Of a DNA stretch of 64,000 bases, positions 25,157 through 33,677 are shown piece by piece. Within the stretch, counting starts at the first letter, position 1, and each line of letters opens with the position of its first letter. Under the pieces are notes generated by a model. The model did no database searches. It had not been told where the DNA came from and saw only the letters and a list, made by a program, of their open reading frames with translations. Both the position numbers and the translations under genes were made by a program. The DNA comes from Hyphomicrobiales bacterium (GTDB lineage: Bacteria; Pseudomonadota; Alphaproteobacteria; Rhizobiales; Beijerinckiaceae): assembly GCA_028290285.1 (NCBI GenBank), contig JAQGKD010000003.1, positions 27,824 to 91,823 of the forward strand. Direction: 5' to 3'.

Positions 25157-25244
25157 ATCGGCGTCTCCACGACGTTTTTAGTGCAATTACGAAACACGGA
25201 ACAGCCGCACCGCGATTCATGGAATCGCATCTACATTCCGGTTA

Positions 25245-26231
25245 TCACCGCGGCCCGATACGGGCAAGCCTCGACTCCGGGACAGGTGTGAGGGGCGGCT
25301 TCCCGCTGGCCCAGGCCTCGATATTGTCGACCAGCAGGCGCGCCATGGCGCGCCGGGTCTCGTGTGTCGCCGAACCTATATGCGGGAACAGAACCACATG
25401 ATCGAGCGCGATCAGTTCCGCGGGCACATGGGGCTCGTGCGTGAACACATCGAGCCCGGCGGAGGCGATCACTCCGGTTTGCAGCGCCTCGACGAGGGCG
25501 TCCTGATCGACGAGCGACCCGCGCGCGATGTTGATCAGGATGCCTTGTGGCCCAAGCGCGTCCAGCACGGCCCGGTCGACGAGGTTGCGGGTCTGCGGAC
25601 CGCCGGGCGCGGCGACGAGAAGGATGTCGCAGGCAGCCGCCAGTTCGAGCGGTGTCGCGTAATAGGGGAATGTCACGTCGTCCTGCTTGTGGCGGCCGCA
25701 ATAGGCGATGGCGACACCGAAGGCTTGCGCGCGCCTGGCGATTGCCTTGCCGATGCGCCCGAGGCCGAGAATGCCCAGCGTCCTGCCGCGCAGGGTGGCA
25801 CTGAGAGGAAAGGGCGCCTTTTCCCAGCGTCCCTCGCGCAGCCAGCGTTCGGCGGCGGGAAACTGGCGCACGCTGTTGAGCAGAAGGCCCATGGCCGTGT
25901 CGGCGGTCTCCTCGGTCAACACGTCGGGCGTGTTGGTGACGAGGATGCCGCGTTCGGCGGCCCAGGCCGCATCGATCGTGTCGTAGCCGACGCCGAGATT
26001 GAAGACGATTTCGAGCGCTGGAAATTGCGCCATGAACGGGCCGTCGATCCGCAGCGCGCGGCCGTCGGACAGGATGCCTGCGCCGGTGACGATGCCGCGT
26101 ATGCGGGGCGCGATGGAGGCGAGGAAGGCTGCCTCGTCGGCGGCCTCCCACAAGCGGTGGAGCTTGAAGGACGCAGCGAGCGTTTCGCAGACTTGATCCG
26201 ACAGGCGGACGGGCATCAGCAATTCAATCAT
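25245..26231 (-). CDS. D-2-hydroxyacid dehydrogenase (glyoxylate/hydroxypyruvate reductase type)
   Basis: A 328-residue NAD(P)H-dependent dehydrogenase. The dinucleotide loop is LGLGRIGKAIARRAQAFG, followed by substrate/catalytic Arg in NIARGSLVDQDAL, a Glu region in DVFTHEPHVP and the catalytic His in FPHIGSATHETR. It reduces a 2-oxo acid such as glyoxylate or hydroxypyruvate, or a sugar 2-keto acid. ATG 26231 follows GGGAG. It is 28 bp downstream of a Bug receptor gene on the same strand, so the receptor's ligand could be the hydroxy acid it processes; this is inference. Confidence 0.92.
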   Translation of the reverse strand: MIELLMPVRLSDQVCETLAASFKLHRLWEAADEAAFLASIAPRIRGIVTGAGILSDGRALRIDGPFMAQFPALEIVFNLGVGYDTIDAAWAAERGILVTNTPDVLTEETADTAMGLLLNSVRQFPAAERWLREGRWEKAPFPLSATLRGRTLGILGLGRIGKAIARRAQAFGVAIAYCGRHKQDDVTFPYYATPLELAAACDILLVAAPGGPQTRNLVDRAVLDALGPQGILINIARGSLVDQDALVEALQTGVIASAGLDVFTHEPHVPAELIALDHVVLFPHIGSATHETRRAMARLLVDNIEAWASGKPPLTPVPESRLARIGPR

Positions 26232-26259
26232 GCGCTGGGTCTCCCGCCGATGTACGGCG

Positions 26260-27288
26260 TCAGTTCTTCTGGATGCCGGCCTTTTCGATAACCGCTGCCC
26301 ATTTCTTGATATCGTCTTCAAGACGGGCTTTCAATTCGGCCGGGGTCGTCGCCTTGGCTTCGATGCCGAGTTCGAGCAGCTTGCGCTTGATCTCCGGTTC
26401 GGCCAGCACCTCGACCAGCGCCTTCTGGATCTTGGCGACGATCTCGGGCGAGGTTCCGGCAGGCGCGAACAGCGCATTCCACGAGGTGACATCGTAGCCC
26501 GGGACACCGGCTTCCTGCACGGTGGGGATGTTGGGCGTCACGGTCGAGCGCACGGGGCCGGAGGCTGCGAGCGCGAGGATCTGGTTATCGTCCAGCATGC
26601 CCTTCAGCGAGGCATAGGAATCGATCATCATGTCCATGTCGCCGCGCGTAAGGGAGAGCAGCAGGTCGGGCGTGTTGCGATAAGGCACGATGCGGAAATC
26701 GATACCTGCCGCAGACTTGAACAGTTCCGCCGAGAGGTTCTGCGTGCTGCCCGCGACCACGGTGCCGACGTTCAGCTTGCCGGGATTGGCCTTGGCGTAA
26801 TCGACGAAATCCTTGAGCGTCTTGTAGTTCGACTTGGCGTTGGTCGCCAGGATGAAGTCGAAGAAGCCCAGCGTGGAAATGGGCGTGAAATCCTTCAGCG
26901 GATCGAAGCGCAGGTCCTTGAACATGTTCACGCTCACGGCGGTGCCGTTCGAGAACAATGCGAGCGTGTGGCCGTCAGTTCCGCCCGACAGCACGGTGCG
27001 CGCGGCATTGATGCCGCCGGGGCCGGCCTGGTTCTCGATCACGAAACGTTGGCCGAGCTTGTCGCCGAGGCGTTCCGTGACGATGCGCGCGGTGATGTCG
27101 GCCACGCCGCCCGCGCCGAAGGGCACGATCACGCGCACGGGCTTGGTCGGGTAGGCGATCTCCGCGAAAGCGGGCGTGGAAAGGCCGAGCCCGGCCGCGA
27201 CTGGCGCCAGCGCCAGCGCCCGGCAGAGCGCGCGGCGGGAGAGAGCGTTGCCGATAAGCGTCGGCTTCAGATCCTTGGTCTCAGACAT
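26260..27288 (-). CDS. Bug/TctC-family tripartite tricarboxylate receptor
   Basis: A 342-residue periplasmic receptor with a twin-Arg-style leader (SRRALCRALALAPVAAGLGL, cleavage after AFA). The Bug fold follows: YPTKPVRVIVPFGAGGVADITAR, then QAGPGGINAARTVL, and VPTVQEAG-like NIPTVQEAGVPGYDV. Bug proteins bind carboxylic acids and other small solutes. The TctAB membrane partners are absent. ATG 27288 follows AGGAG. Its stop is 28 bp before the 2-hydroxyacid dehydrogenase start, suggesting an operon. Confidence 0.93.
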   Translation of the reverse strand: MSETKDLKPTLIGNALSRRALCRALALAPVAAGLGLSTPAFAEIAYPTKPVRVIVPFGAGGVADITARIVTERLGDKLGQRFVIENQAGPGGINAARTVLSGGTDGHTLALFSNGTAVSVNMFKDLRFDPLKDFTPISTLGFFDFILATNAKSNYKTLKDFVDYAKANPGKLNVGTVVAGSTQNLSAELFKSAAGIDFRIVPYRNTPDLLLSLTRGDMDMMIDSYASLKGMLDDNQILALAASGPVRSTVTPNIPTVQEAGVPGYDVTSWNALFAPAGTSPEIVAKIQKALVEVLAEPEIKRKLLELGIEAKATTPAELKARLEDDIKKWAAVIEKAGIQKN

Positions 27289-27444
27289 TCGCGTGCTCCT
27301 GCCGCAACGCGTGCGGTTGCGTTTCCTCCGGGGGGCGGGCTCGTCTTTAGCGAGACCGCGTCTCGCGGGCGAGGCTACAGCGCTGAGCGCGCAGTTCAAA
27401 TGTTTTGATTTCAGAGATCGGTGCATTCGAGCGACGGGCAGGTT

Positions 27445-28227
27445 TCAGACGCCCCGTTCCCGGCTGCTGTCGTGCCAGCGGTGCAGGAGCAGCCGCGAGA
27501 GCGCTTCGAGCAGGAGGTAGATGCCGATGCCCGCGATCGAGATCAGGAAGAGGGCGGCGAACATGCGCGGGATGTTCAGACGGTACCCGGCCTCGACGAT
27601 CCGATAGGCCAGTCCGGCGCCGCGCCCCGCCGTGCCCGCCGCGATTTCGGCTGCGATGGCGCCGATCAGCGCGAGCCCGCCCGCGATACGCAGTCCGCCC
27701 AGGAAGCAGGGCAGCGCCGCAGGCAGCCGCAGCAGGCGCATCTGCTGCCAGCGCGTGGCGCGGTAGAGATCGAAGAGATCGCGCAGGTTGTGATCGGCCG
27801 AGGCGAGCCCCAAGGCCGTATTGGCGAGGATGGGGAAGAAGGCCACCAGGAACGCGCAGACCAGCACGGCCGTGGCGGGTTCCAGGTAGACCAGCAGCAG
27901 AGGCGCGATGGCGATGATCGGGGTCACCTGCAGGACGACCGCGAAGGGAAAGAACGAGCGTTCGAGCCAGCGCCATTGAGCAAAGAGAATGGCCAGCGCC
28001 ACGCCGATCCCGACCGCCAGCGCCAGAGCGAAGGCCGTGATGCGCAAGGTGACCCAGAGCGAGCCCGACAGCGTGCCCCAATCTTCAACGAGGGTGCTGG
28101 CGATGAGGCTCGGGGCGGGCAGGATGTAGGGCGGGATCTGCGCCCAGTGCACGACGATTTCCCAAGCCGCGAGGACCGCCGCGCAGATGAGGACGGGGAG
28201 GGCGCGTTCGGCGAAGCGGCCGCTCAT
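27445..28227 (-). CDS. ABC transporter permease (SsuC/TauC/ThiX type)
   Basis: A 260-residue BPD_transp_1 permease with six predicted transmembrane helices. The coupling-helix EAA region is in ATRWQQMRLLRLPAALPCFLGGLRIAGGLALIGAIAAE. It pairs with the ATPase and NMT1/THI5-type receptor encoded just upstream. Its ATG overlaps the ATPase stop codon by 4 bp (ATGA), so translation is coupled. The ligand is unknown; this subfamily moves sulfonates, nitrate, pyrimidines or aromatic compounds. Confidence 0.93.
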   Translation of the reverse strand: MSGRFAERALPVLICAAVLAAWEIVVHWAQIPPYILPAPSLIASTLVEDWGTLSGSLWVTLRITAFALALAVGIGVALAILFAQWRWLERSFFPFAVVLQVTPIIAIAPLLLVYLEPATAVLVCAFLVAFFPILANTALGLASADHNLRDLFDLYRATRWQQMRLLRLPAALPCFLGGLRIAGGLALIGAIAAEIAAGTAGRGAGLAYRIVEAGYRLNIPRMFAALFLISIAGIGIYLLLEALSRLLLHRWHDSSRERGV

Positions 28228-28994
28228 GCGGGCTCGCCCCCTGCCATCACCCGCTCGAGCGCCTGCGACGCCGCGCGGCATTTCTCGACATAATAGGGGC
28301 TGACGCGGAAGTCCTCGTCGCGGGGGCCGTCGTGCGCGACCTCGATCTCAGCCGCGATGCTGCCGGGGCGTTGCGTGAAGACGGCGATGCGGCTCGACAG
28401 ATAGACGCTCTCGTAGACGGAATGGGTGACGAAGACGATGGTCGTGCCGAGTTCGCCCTGCAGGCGGAGAAGATCGCGATTGAGCTTCAGCCGCGTGATC
28501 TCGTCGAGCGCTGCAAAGGGCTCGTCCATCAGCAGGAGGGCAGGGCGCAGCACGAGGGCGCGGGCGATGGAGACGCGCATCTTCATGCCGCCCGACAGTT
28601 CGCGCGGGTAGGCCTGTTCGAAATCTTTCAGGCCGACCAGCTCCAGAGCTTCGCGCACGCGCGCAGCCGCATCGCTCCGGCTCGTGCCGCGCAGCCGCAG
28701 CGGCAGCCAGACATTGTCGGAGATGCTGGCCCAGGGCATCAGCGTCGCGTCCTGGAACACGAAGCCGATCTCGGGTCTCTTGCCGTCGCGCCATGCGATC
28801 TCGCCATGATCCTGCTGCGACAGGCCGGCGATCAGACGCAGCGCCGTGGACTTGCCGCATCCCGACGGGCCGAGCAGCGACAGGAACTCGCCCTCGCGCA
28901 CATCGAGGTCGAGGCCAGCAAGGGCAGTGACCCCATTGGGAAACGACTTGGCCAGTGCGCGCAGCGAGACCAGAGCGGGTTTGAGATCGCTCAC
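28224..28994 (-). CDS. ABC transporter ATP-binding protein
   Basis: A 256-residue ABC ATPase of the SsuB/TauB type. It has Walker A GPSGCGKST, the Q-loop in VFQDATLMPW, the signature LSGGMKMRVSIARAL, Walker B LLLMDEPFAALDE and the H-loop FVTHSVYE. It starts with GTG 28994, overlapping the receptor stop (GTGA), and its own stop overlaps the permease start. It powers import of the ligand delivered by the upstream NMT1-type protein. Confidence 0.97.
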   Translation of the reverse strand: MSDLKPALVSLRALAKSFPNGVTALAGLDLDVREGEFLSLLGPSGCGKSTALRLIAGLSQQDHGEIAWRDGKRPEIGFVFQDATLMPWASISDNVWLPLRLRGTSRSDAAARVREALELVGLKDFEQAYPRELSGGMKMRVSIARALVLRPALLLMDEPFAALDEITRLKLNRDLLRLQGELGTTIVFVTHSVYESVYLSSRIAVFTQRPGSIAAEIEVAHDGPRDEDFRVSPYYVEKCRAASQALERVMAGGEPA

Positions 28995-29992
28995 TTCGCC
29001 CCGCTGCTTTCGAGGCCGACGCCCTTGTTTACGAACTGCAACGTGTAGGCGCGGCGATAGTCGATCGAGGGCTTGAGCACGCCCGCCTTCACCATCTTGT
29101 CGAAGAAGCTCTTTTGCCGCTCGTCCGTCATCGCGCCGATGCCGAGCTTTCTGGAATCGCCTGAATCGACGATGCCATATTCCTTCATGCGGGCCAATGA
29201 ATAGGCCAGCTGCGCGTTGGTGATGTCGGGATTGTCGCGCCTGATGGCGGCATTCGCGGCGGCCGGGTCGCCGGTCATGTAACTGCCCCAGCCGATCATG
29301 GACGCATCGACGAAACGCTGCACGAGATCGGGCTTCTTATCCACGAGTTCGCGCCGGGTCTCGATGGTGGTCGAATAGGTGTCGAAGCCCTGATCGGCGA
29401 GCAGGAACACATTGGGCCTGAAGCCCGCCTGCGCTTCGACCGCGAAGGGCTCGGAGGTGAGATAGCCTTGCTGGGCGGATGCCTTGTTGGCGATGAAGGG
29501 AGCGGGGTTGAACGTGTAGGGGCGCACGTCCTCTTCGCGGAAGCCGTATTCGACGCGCAGCCATTGGAAAGCCGTGGCGAGAAGGTCCTTGCCGACATAG
29601 ATCGGCGCGCCGACGAGCGAGCGGAACGTGTCGTGTCCCTGTCCCGGATGCGACATGAAGATCTGCGGGTCCTTCTGGAAGGCGGCCGCGACGACCAGCG
29701 TCGGGATGTTCTGTTGGACGGCGGAGAAGGCCTGCACCATGTTGCCGCCCATGTAGAAATCGATGCGGCCGGTGGGCAGGAGCAGCCGGTTGTTCACCTG
29801 CGGTCCCCCTTGCACAATCTCGACGTCGAGCCCGTATTTCGCGTAGGTGCCATCGACCAGCGCCTGATAGAAGCCGCCGTGTTCGGCCTGCGCCAGCCAG
29901 TTCGTGCCGAACCGGACCTTGTCGGCGGCATTGGCCGGAAGACAGAGTGCAAGCGACAGGATCGTCGCGGCCAGCGCGCTCAAGCGTTTCAT
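28991..29992 (-). CDS. NMT1/THI5-type ABC substrate-binding protein
   Basis: A 333-residue periplasmic receptor with a signal peptide (MKRLSALAATILSLALCLPANA/A). The NMT1-like segment VRFGTNWLAQAEHGGFYQALVDGTYAKYG is followed by GLDVEIVQGGPQVNNRLLL, typical of the family that binds thiamine precursors, nitrate, sulfonates or aromatic compounds. ATG 29992 follows a strong AAGGAGG; the longer upstream frame lacks support. It is the first gene of a receptor - ATPase - permease operon with overlapping stops and starts, and is divergent from a creatininase-family gene. Confidence 0.93.
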   Translation of the reverse strand: MKRLSALAATILSLALCLPANAADKVRFGTNWLAQAEHGGFYQALVDGTYAKYGLDVEIVQGGPQVNNRLLLPTGRIDFYMGGNMVQAFSAVQQNIPTLVVAAAFQKDPQIFMSHPGQGHDTFRSLVGAPIYVGKDLLATAFQWLRVEYGFREEDVRPYTFNPAPFIANKASAQQGYLTSEPFAVEAQAGFRPNVFLLADQGFDTYSTTIETRRELVDKKPDLVQRFVDASMIGWGSYMTGDPAAANAAIRRDNPDITNAQLAYSLARMKEYGIVDSGDSRKLGIGAMTDERQKSFFDKMVKAGVLKPSIDYRRAYTLQFVNKGVGLESSGAK

Positions 29993-30170
29993 TCGAGCCC
30001 CCTCCTTGCGCTGCAGCGCCACCACTGAACTGGTGCGTCCTGTGGCAAAGTCCATGCCTTTGTGGCCCCGCTCGGGCGTCTGGCGCAAGAGGGGCGTTGA
30101 AGCCGCGTGCTTTGCCTTCTAGCCTTGCGCACACAGCCCGCCCATCCGGCGGCAGGTATTCGGGGGCGGC

Positions 30171-30977
30171 ATGGCGCAGACGCATCAATGGACCGAACTG
30201 ACCTGGGCCGATTTTCACAGCCGCGACATGGAGCGCACCATCGCCGTGCTGCCGGTCGCCGCCGTCGAGCAGCACGGGCCGCATCTGCCCGTCGGCGTCG
30301 ACACATTCATCATGCAGGGCTATCTCGCCCGCGCCGTCGCGCGCTTGCCGCCGGACTCCCCCGTGCTGTTCCTGCCCGTGCAGGCGGTGGGCAAGTCGGA
30401 CGAGCATATTGCCTTTCCCGGCACACTGACCCTGAGCGCCGAGACGGCAGCGCGGTCCTGGATCGAGATCGGCGAGAGCGTGGCGCGCACCGGTTGCCGC
30501 AAGATCGTGATCTTGAACTCGCATGGCGGCAATGTCGCCATCATGGATCAGGTTGCGCGCGAATTGCGCCGGCGGTGCGGAATGCTGGCGGTCGTCTGCT
30601 CCTGGTCGCGGTTCGGCTACCCGGACGGGCTGTTCTCGGCCCATGAGCGCACGCACGGAATTCACGGCGGGGACATCGAGACATCGCTCATGCGCGCGTT
30701 CCGCCCCGATACCGTGCGCGAGGACGAGCTGGCGGATTTTCCGCCGGCCAGCATCGAGATGGAATCGGATTTCACCTGGCTGCGCGCACACCATCCGATC
30801 GGGTTCGGCTGGCTGTCGCAAGACCTGTCGGTGAGCGGCGCGATGGGCAATGCGCTGGATGCGAGCGCCGAAAAGGGACGAGCCTGCGCGGATTACGGCG
30901 CCACGGCCTTCCTCGAATTGCTGCAGGACGTGGAGGCCTTCGATCTCGACCGTCTGGTTGAAGGCCCCTTGGATTAG
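30171..30977 (+). CDS. creatininase-family amidohydrolase
   Basis: A 268-residue protein of the creatinine amidohydrolase family (PF02633). The metal-binding motifs are present: VAAVEQHGPHLPVGVDT near residue 30, VILNSHGGN near residue 120, and HGIHGGDIETS with the later metal ligand region. Family members hydrolyse creatinine or related cyclic/formyl amides (e.g. MftE-, ArfB- or FAPy-deformylase-like enzymes). ATG 30171 has GGGGGC upstream. It is divergent from the NMT1-type ABC operon by 178 bp, so it may process the imported nitrogen compound; this is inference. Its stop overlaps the convergent GNAT stop by 3 bases. Confidence 0.9.
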   Translation: MAQTHQWTELTWADFHSRDMERTIAVLPVAAVEQHGPHLPVGVDTFIMQGYLARAVARLPPDSPVLFLPVQAVGKSDEHIAFPGTLTLSAETAARSWIEIGESVARTGCRKIVILNSHGGNVAIMDQVARELRRRCGMLAVVCSWSRFGYPDGLFSAHERTHGIHGGDIETSLMRAFRPDTVREDELADFPPASIEMESDFTWLRAHHPIGFGWLSQDLSVSGAMGNALDASAEKGRACADYGATAFLELLQDVEAFDLDRLVEGPLD

Positions 30978-31423
30978 TCCTGCGCGAGAGTTTTCTCGAA
31001 ACGCAGGGCGGTTGCGCCGTCTTCGTAATAATCGGGCTCCGAGCCCCTGCGCTCATAGCCGGCCTTTTCGTAGAGCGCGATGGCGCGCGGATTGTCGGCG
31101 CGCACCTCAAGCAGCAGGCTCTCGCAGGCGCGGCGGCGCGTTTCCGCTTCGCAGGCCTGCAACAAGGCCCTGCCGAGGCCACGTCCCGCGCGTTCTCGAT
31201 CGACGGCGATCGAATAGAGCCGACCTTTCAGCGAACCGCGCCGGAAGCCGATCAGCGCATAGCCGGTGACGGCGCGGCTCTCATGGGCCACCAGCATGCT
31301 GACGGAGCCTGCGCCGATGTAGCGTCGCAGGCTGCGGCGGGAGAGCCGGTCGCTCTCGAATACGGTATTCTCGATGGCCTCTATGGCGTCGAGATCCTCG
31401 GGGCGGGCCTTGCGAACCTGCAC
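30974..31423 (-). CDS. GNAT-family N-acetyltransferase (RimI-like)
   Basis: A 149-residue acetyl-CoA-dependent acetyltransferase. The CoA-binding loop is RAGRGLGRALLQACE, and LLLEVRADNPRAIALYEKAGYERRG matches RimI-type enzymes that acetylate protein N-termini. It starts with GTG 31423, one base after the stop of the glucan biosynthesis gene (TGACGTG), so it is translationally coupled to it. The target is unknown. Confidence 0.92.
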   Translation of the reverse strand: MQVRKARPEDLDAIEAIENTVFESDRLSRRSLRRYIGAGSVSMLVAHESRAVTGYALIGFRRGSLKGRLYSIAVDRERAGRGLGRALLQACEAETRRRACESLLLEVRADNPRAIALYEKAGYERRGSEPDYYEDGATALRFEKTLAQD

Positions 31424-31424
31424 G

Positions 31425-32984
31425 TCAGTCGGCCCGCCACGGGTAGGTCCAGGTTTCGGTCAGCGTGCGCGTGCCCGAGCGCAGGAAGGCGCGCAGGTCT
31501 GTCGACTGGCCCGGTTCGAGCGCGATGTCGAGCGCTGCGCGGAAGCCTCCCGTCTGCGGATTGGGCACGAGGAAGGACCGCGTGATCTTGCCGTTCGTCG
31601 TCGTCGGCACGAGCTCGACGAGGTTGGGCTCGGCCTGGAAGTAGCGCAATTCGCCAGCCGCGAAATCCACGATGAAGCGGCGCGAGCCTGCCATGACAGG
31701 CTCCTGCGAACCGAGCGCGCGGGCCTGCGTCTGGTAGGTGTTGATGACGCGCGCATTGGGGGAGAGGCGGCGCAGATCCAGGCTTGAGACGATGCGATAG
31801 CTGAGCGAGACCGGCTTGCCGGGCTCGACCGGGGCATTGGGCACCCAGGACGCGACGATATTGTCGTTGCTCTCGTCCGACGTCGGCAGTTCGACGAGTT
31901 CGATGCGGCCCTCGCCCCAGCCTTCGCGCGGTTCCACCCAATAGCTCGGGCGCTGCTCGTAGTTCAGGTCGAGATCCTGGTAATGCTCGAAGGCGCGGTC
32001 GCGCTGGACGAGGCCGAAGCCGCGGATGTCCTTGTCCATGAAGGCCGAGATTTCCGGCTTTGTGGGATTGCGCAGCGGGCGCCAGATCCATTCGCCGGTG
32101 CCCGAATGGATCAGCAGCCCATCCGAATCATGCAATTCGGGCCGGTAGTCGCCGGTGAAGCGGCGGTCGTTCTCGCCGACGAAGAACATCGAGGTGAGCG
32201 GGGATATGCCGAGCTTGGGGATGGCGCGTCGCGGATACAGAACGACGCTCACGTCCAGCACGCTGTCCACGCCGGGCGCGAGCTCGAATCGATAGGCGCC
32301 GGTGAGCGATTCTCCGTCCAGAAGCGCATAGATGACGCAGCGGTCTGCATTCTGGTCGGGAGTTTCGACCCAGACTTCGTGGAAATGGGGAAATTCCTCG
32401 GGCTCGCCGCCTGCGTTGACGGCCACGCCGCGCGCGGAAATGCCATAGCGCTGGCCGCGCCCCAAGAAGCGGAAGTAGCTCGCGCCAAGAAAGGCGATGA
32501 CCTCGTCGTAAACCTTGGGGTCGTTGAGCGGGTAATGCAGGCGGAACCCCGCGAAGCCCAGATTGACCGGCAGAGGCTTCTCGAACTTCGTCCGGCCGTA
32601 GTCGAAGAGGCTCGCCGAATAGGGAATGGGCGTCGCAATGCCGTCGCGGATGATGTTGACCGTCACGGGGCGGCGATAGAGATGGCCGAGGTGGAAGGTC
32701 TGGAGCCGGAACGGGCCGTTGTTCGCGCCGAGGAAAAACTTGTCCTGTTTGAAGCGGATATCGCGCCAGGCGTCGAATTCGAGCTTCTGCAAGGCTTCCG
32801 GCAGAGCCGGTGCGGATTGGTAGGGAGCTGCGGCCAGTTCACGGGCGCGGCGCTGCACCTCGTCGAAGCCGAAGCGGGAGGTCGGCCCGGATGTGGGCTG
32901 GGCCCGGCCCGGCCCAGTGCCGGCTAGTCCGGCTCCCGCGACTGCGAGGAGGGTGGCGACGGCGCGGCGAGTCAAATCCGGCAT
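31425..32984 (-). CDS. osmoregulated periplasmic glucan biosynthesis protein (OpgG/OpgD)
   Basis: A 519-residue exported protein with a twin-Arg leader (LTRRAVATLLAVAGAGLAG). The OpgG/MdoG beta-sandwich begins FGFDEVQRRARELAAAPYQ and continues through FFLGANNGPFRLQTFHLGHLY, DNGEND-like FFVGENDRRF and EGWGEGRIELVELPT. It helps build or branch the beta-glucan backbone in the periplasm; the glucosyltransferase OpgH is not in the window. The twin-Arg leader resembles OpgD more than OpgG. ATG 32984 has a weak AGG site. A GNAT gene follows one base after its stop. Confidence 0.93.
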   Translation of the reverse strand: MPDLTRRAVATLLAVAGAGLAGTGPGRAQPTSGPTSRFGFDEVQRRARELAAAPYQSAPALPEALQKLEFDAWRDIRFKQDKFFLGANNGPFRLQTFHLGHLYRRPVTVNIIRDGIATPIPYSASLFDYGRTKFEKPLPVNLGFAGFRLHYPLNDPKVYDEVIAFLGASYFRFLGRGQRYGISARGVAVNAGGEPEEFPHFHEVWVETPDQNADRCVIYALLDGESLTGAYRFELAPGVDSVLDVSVVLYPRRAIPKLGISPLTSMFFVGENDRRFTGDYRPELHDSDGLLIHSGTGEWIWRPLRNPTKPEISAFMDKDIRGFGLVQRDRAFEHYQDLDLNYEQRPSYWVEPREGWGEGRIELVELPTSDESNDNIVASWVPNAPVEPGKPVSLSYRIVSSLDLRRLSPNARVINTYQTQARALGSQEPVMAGSRRFIVDFAAGELRYFQAEPNLVELVPTTTNGKITRSFLVPNPQTGGFRAALDIALEPGQSTDLRAFLRSGTRTLTETWTYPWRAD

Positions 32985-33425
32985 GGTGATTCGAACCTGG
33001 GGCTTTCGGGAGTCGTGGCGCACCGTTCGACCGGCGTCCTGCGGGCATTTTTTTTCGAGGTAATACCCTTTTAGCGTGGCTGCAAGCGGCCGCCTGTCGA
33101 GGGTGTGGAGGGATTTTGCGTCACGGAGCGTTATTTTTTCACTCAGACAGGGTGATCGCGGCAAAATAAAGCTTGCGAAGCCGGCGAGAATGCATATTTT
33201 CCGCCTTGCCCAATTTCGCACGTGCCTGTGGTCGTGTGTCGGTTGGCGGAGATCCGGACAAGAGGCCGGTCACCCGTCAGAAAAAACCGGCAGCCGGAGC
33301 GAACCGGCGAACCCCGCCAAACGGGGGACGCGACTTAAAGCAACGACGGACCGGGCTTTTTCGTCTCTGTCGGCCCCTCCAAAGGTCGGCGTACCGAAGA
33401 GGCTTGTCTCTCTTGCCGGGCGTGC

Positions 33426-33677
33426 GGACAGGGTTTCCCCCTATCCAATCGATGGCCACGAACAACCCCCATGGCGGTTCGCCTGCGGGGACGGTCGTGT
33501 CCAACGGCGCAGCACCCGAACGTCGCTGAGCGGCCGACATCGTCGGACGCAAGGACGGCGCTCACGGTCGGCTGTTCGTCTAGCGTTCGCGCCTCCACAG
33601 CGGCGAGCGACGGCGTTCATCCGACCCCCATCTGGTTGGATTTGCATGGCTGAGGCCATGTGCTGGGGGATGCCGCG
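33426..33677 (+). ncRNA. structured 5' leader, probable speF-type RNA motif
   Basis: Three helices are visible before the start-codon region. (1) 33426-33433 GGACAGGG pairs with 33439-33446 CCCTATCC, 7 of 8 positions. (2) A compound stem has 33454-33461 GGCCACGA pairing with 33495-33502 TCGTGTCC; inside it CCCC pairs with GGGG (33487-33490), capped by GGCG-GTT-CGCC (33473-33483). (3) CCGAC-ATC-GTCGG lies at 33534-33546. A fourth element sequesters the Shine-Dalgarno (separate entry). The speF motif is a known alphaproteobacterial RNA upstream of ornithine decarboxylase genes; position and structure fit, but no covariance search was run. The 5' end is not defined. Confidence 0.6.
33625..33669 (+). 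promoter_or_regulatory. anti-Shine-Dalgarno helix of ornithine decarboxylase
   Basis: CCCCCA (33625-33630) is complementary to TGGGGG (33664-33669), which contains the ribosome-binding site 8 bases before ATG 33678. A small hairpin CATGGC-tgag-GCCATG (33645-33660) lies inside. Formation of this helix would hide the start of translation. Confidence 0.55.

Larger units (their letters stand above)
32985..33677. other. 693-bp non-coding gap: opgG promoter side and polyamine leader
   Basis: The left part (about 32985-33400) contains T-runs such as GGGCATTTTTTTTCG and no convincing gene. The right part (33426-33677) is a chain of complementary helices leading to the ornithine decarboxylase start and is described separately. 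Two short ATG frames (33452-33529, 25 codons; 33471-33653, 60 codons) are open inside the leader but have no Shine-Dalgarno. Confidence 0.6.
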
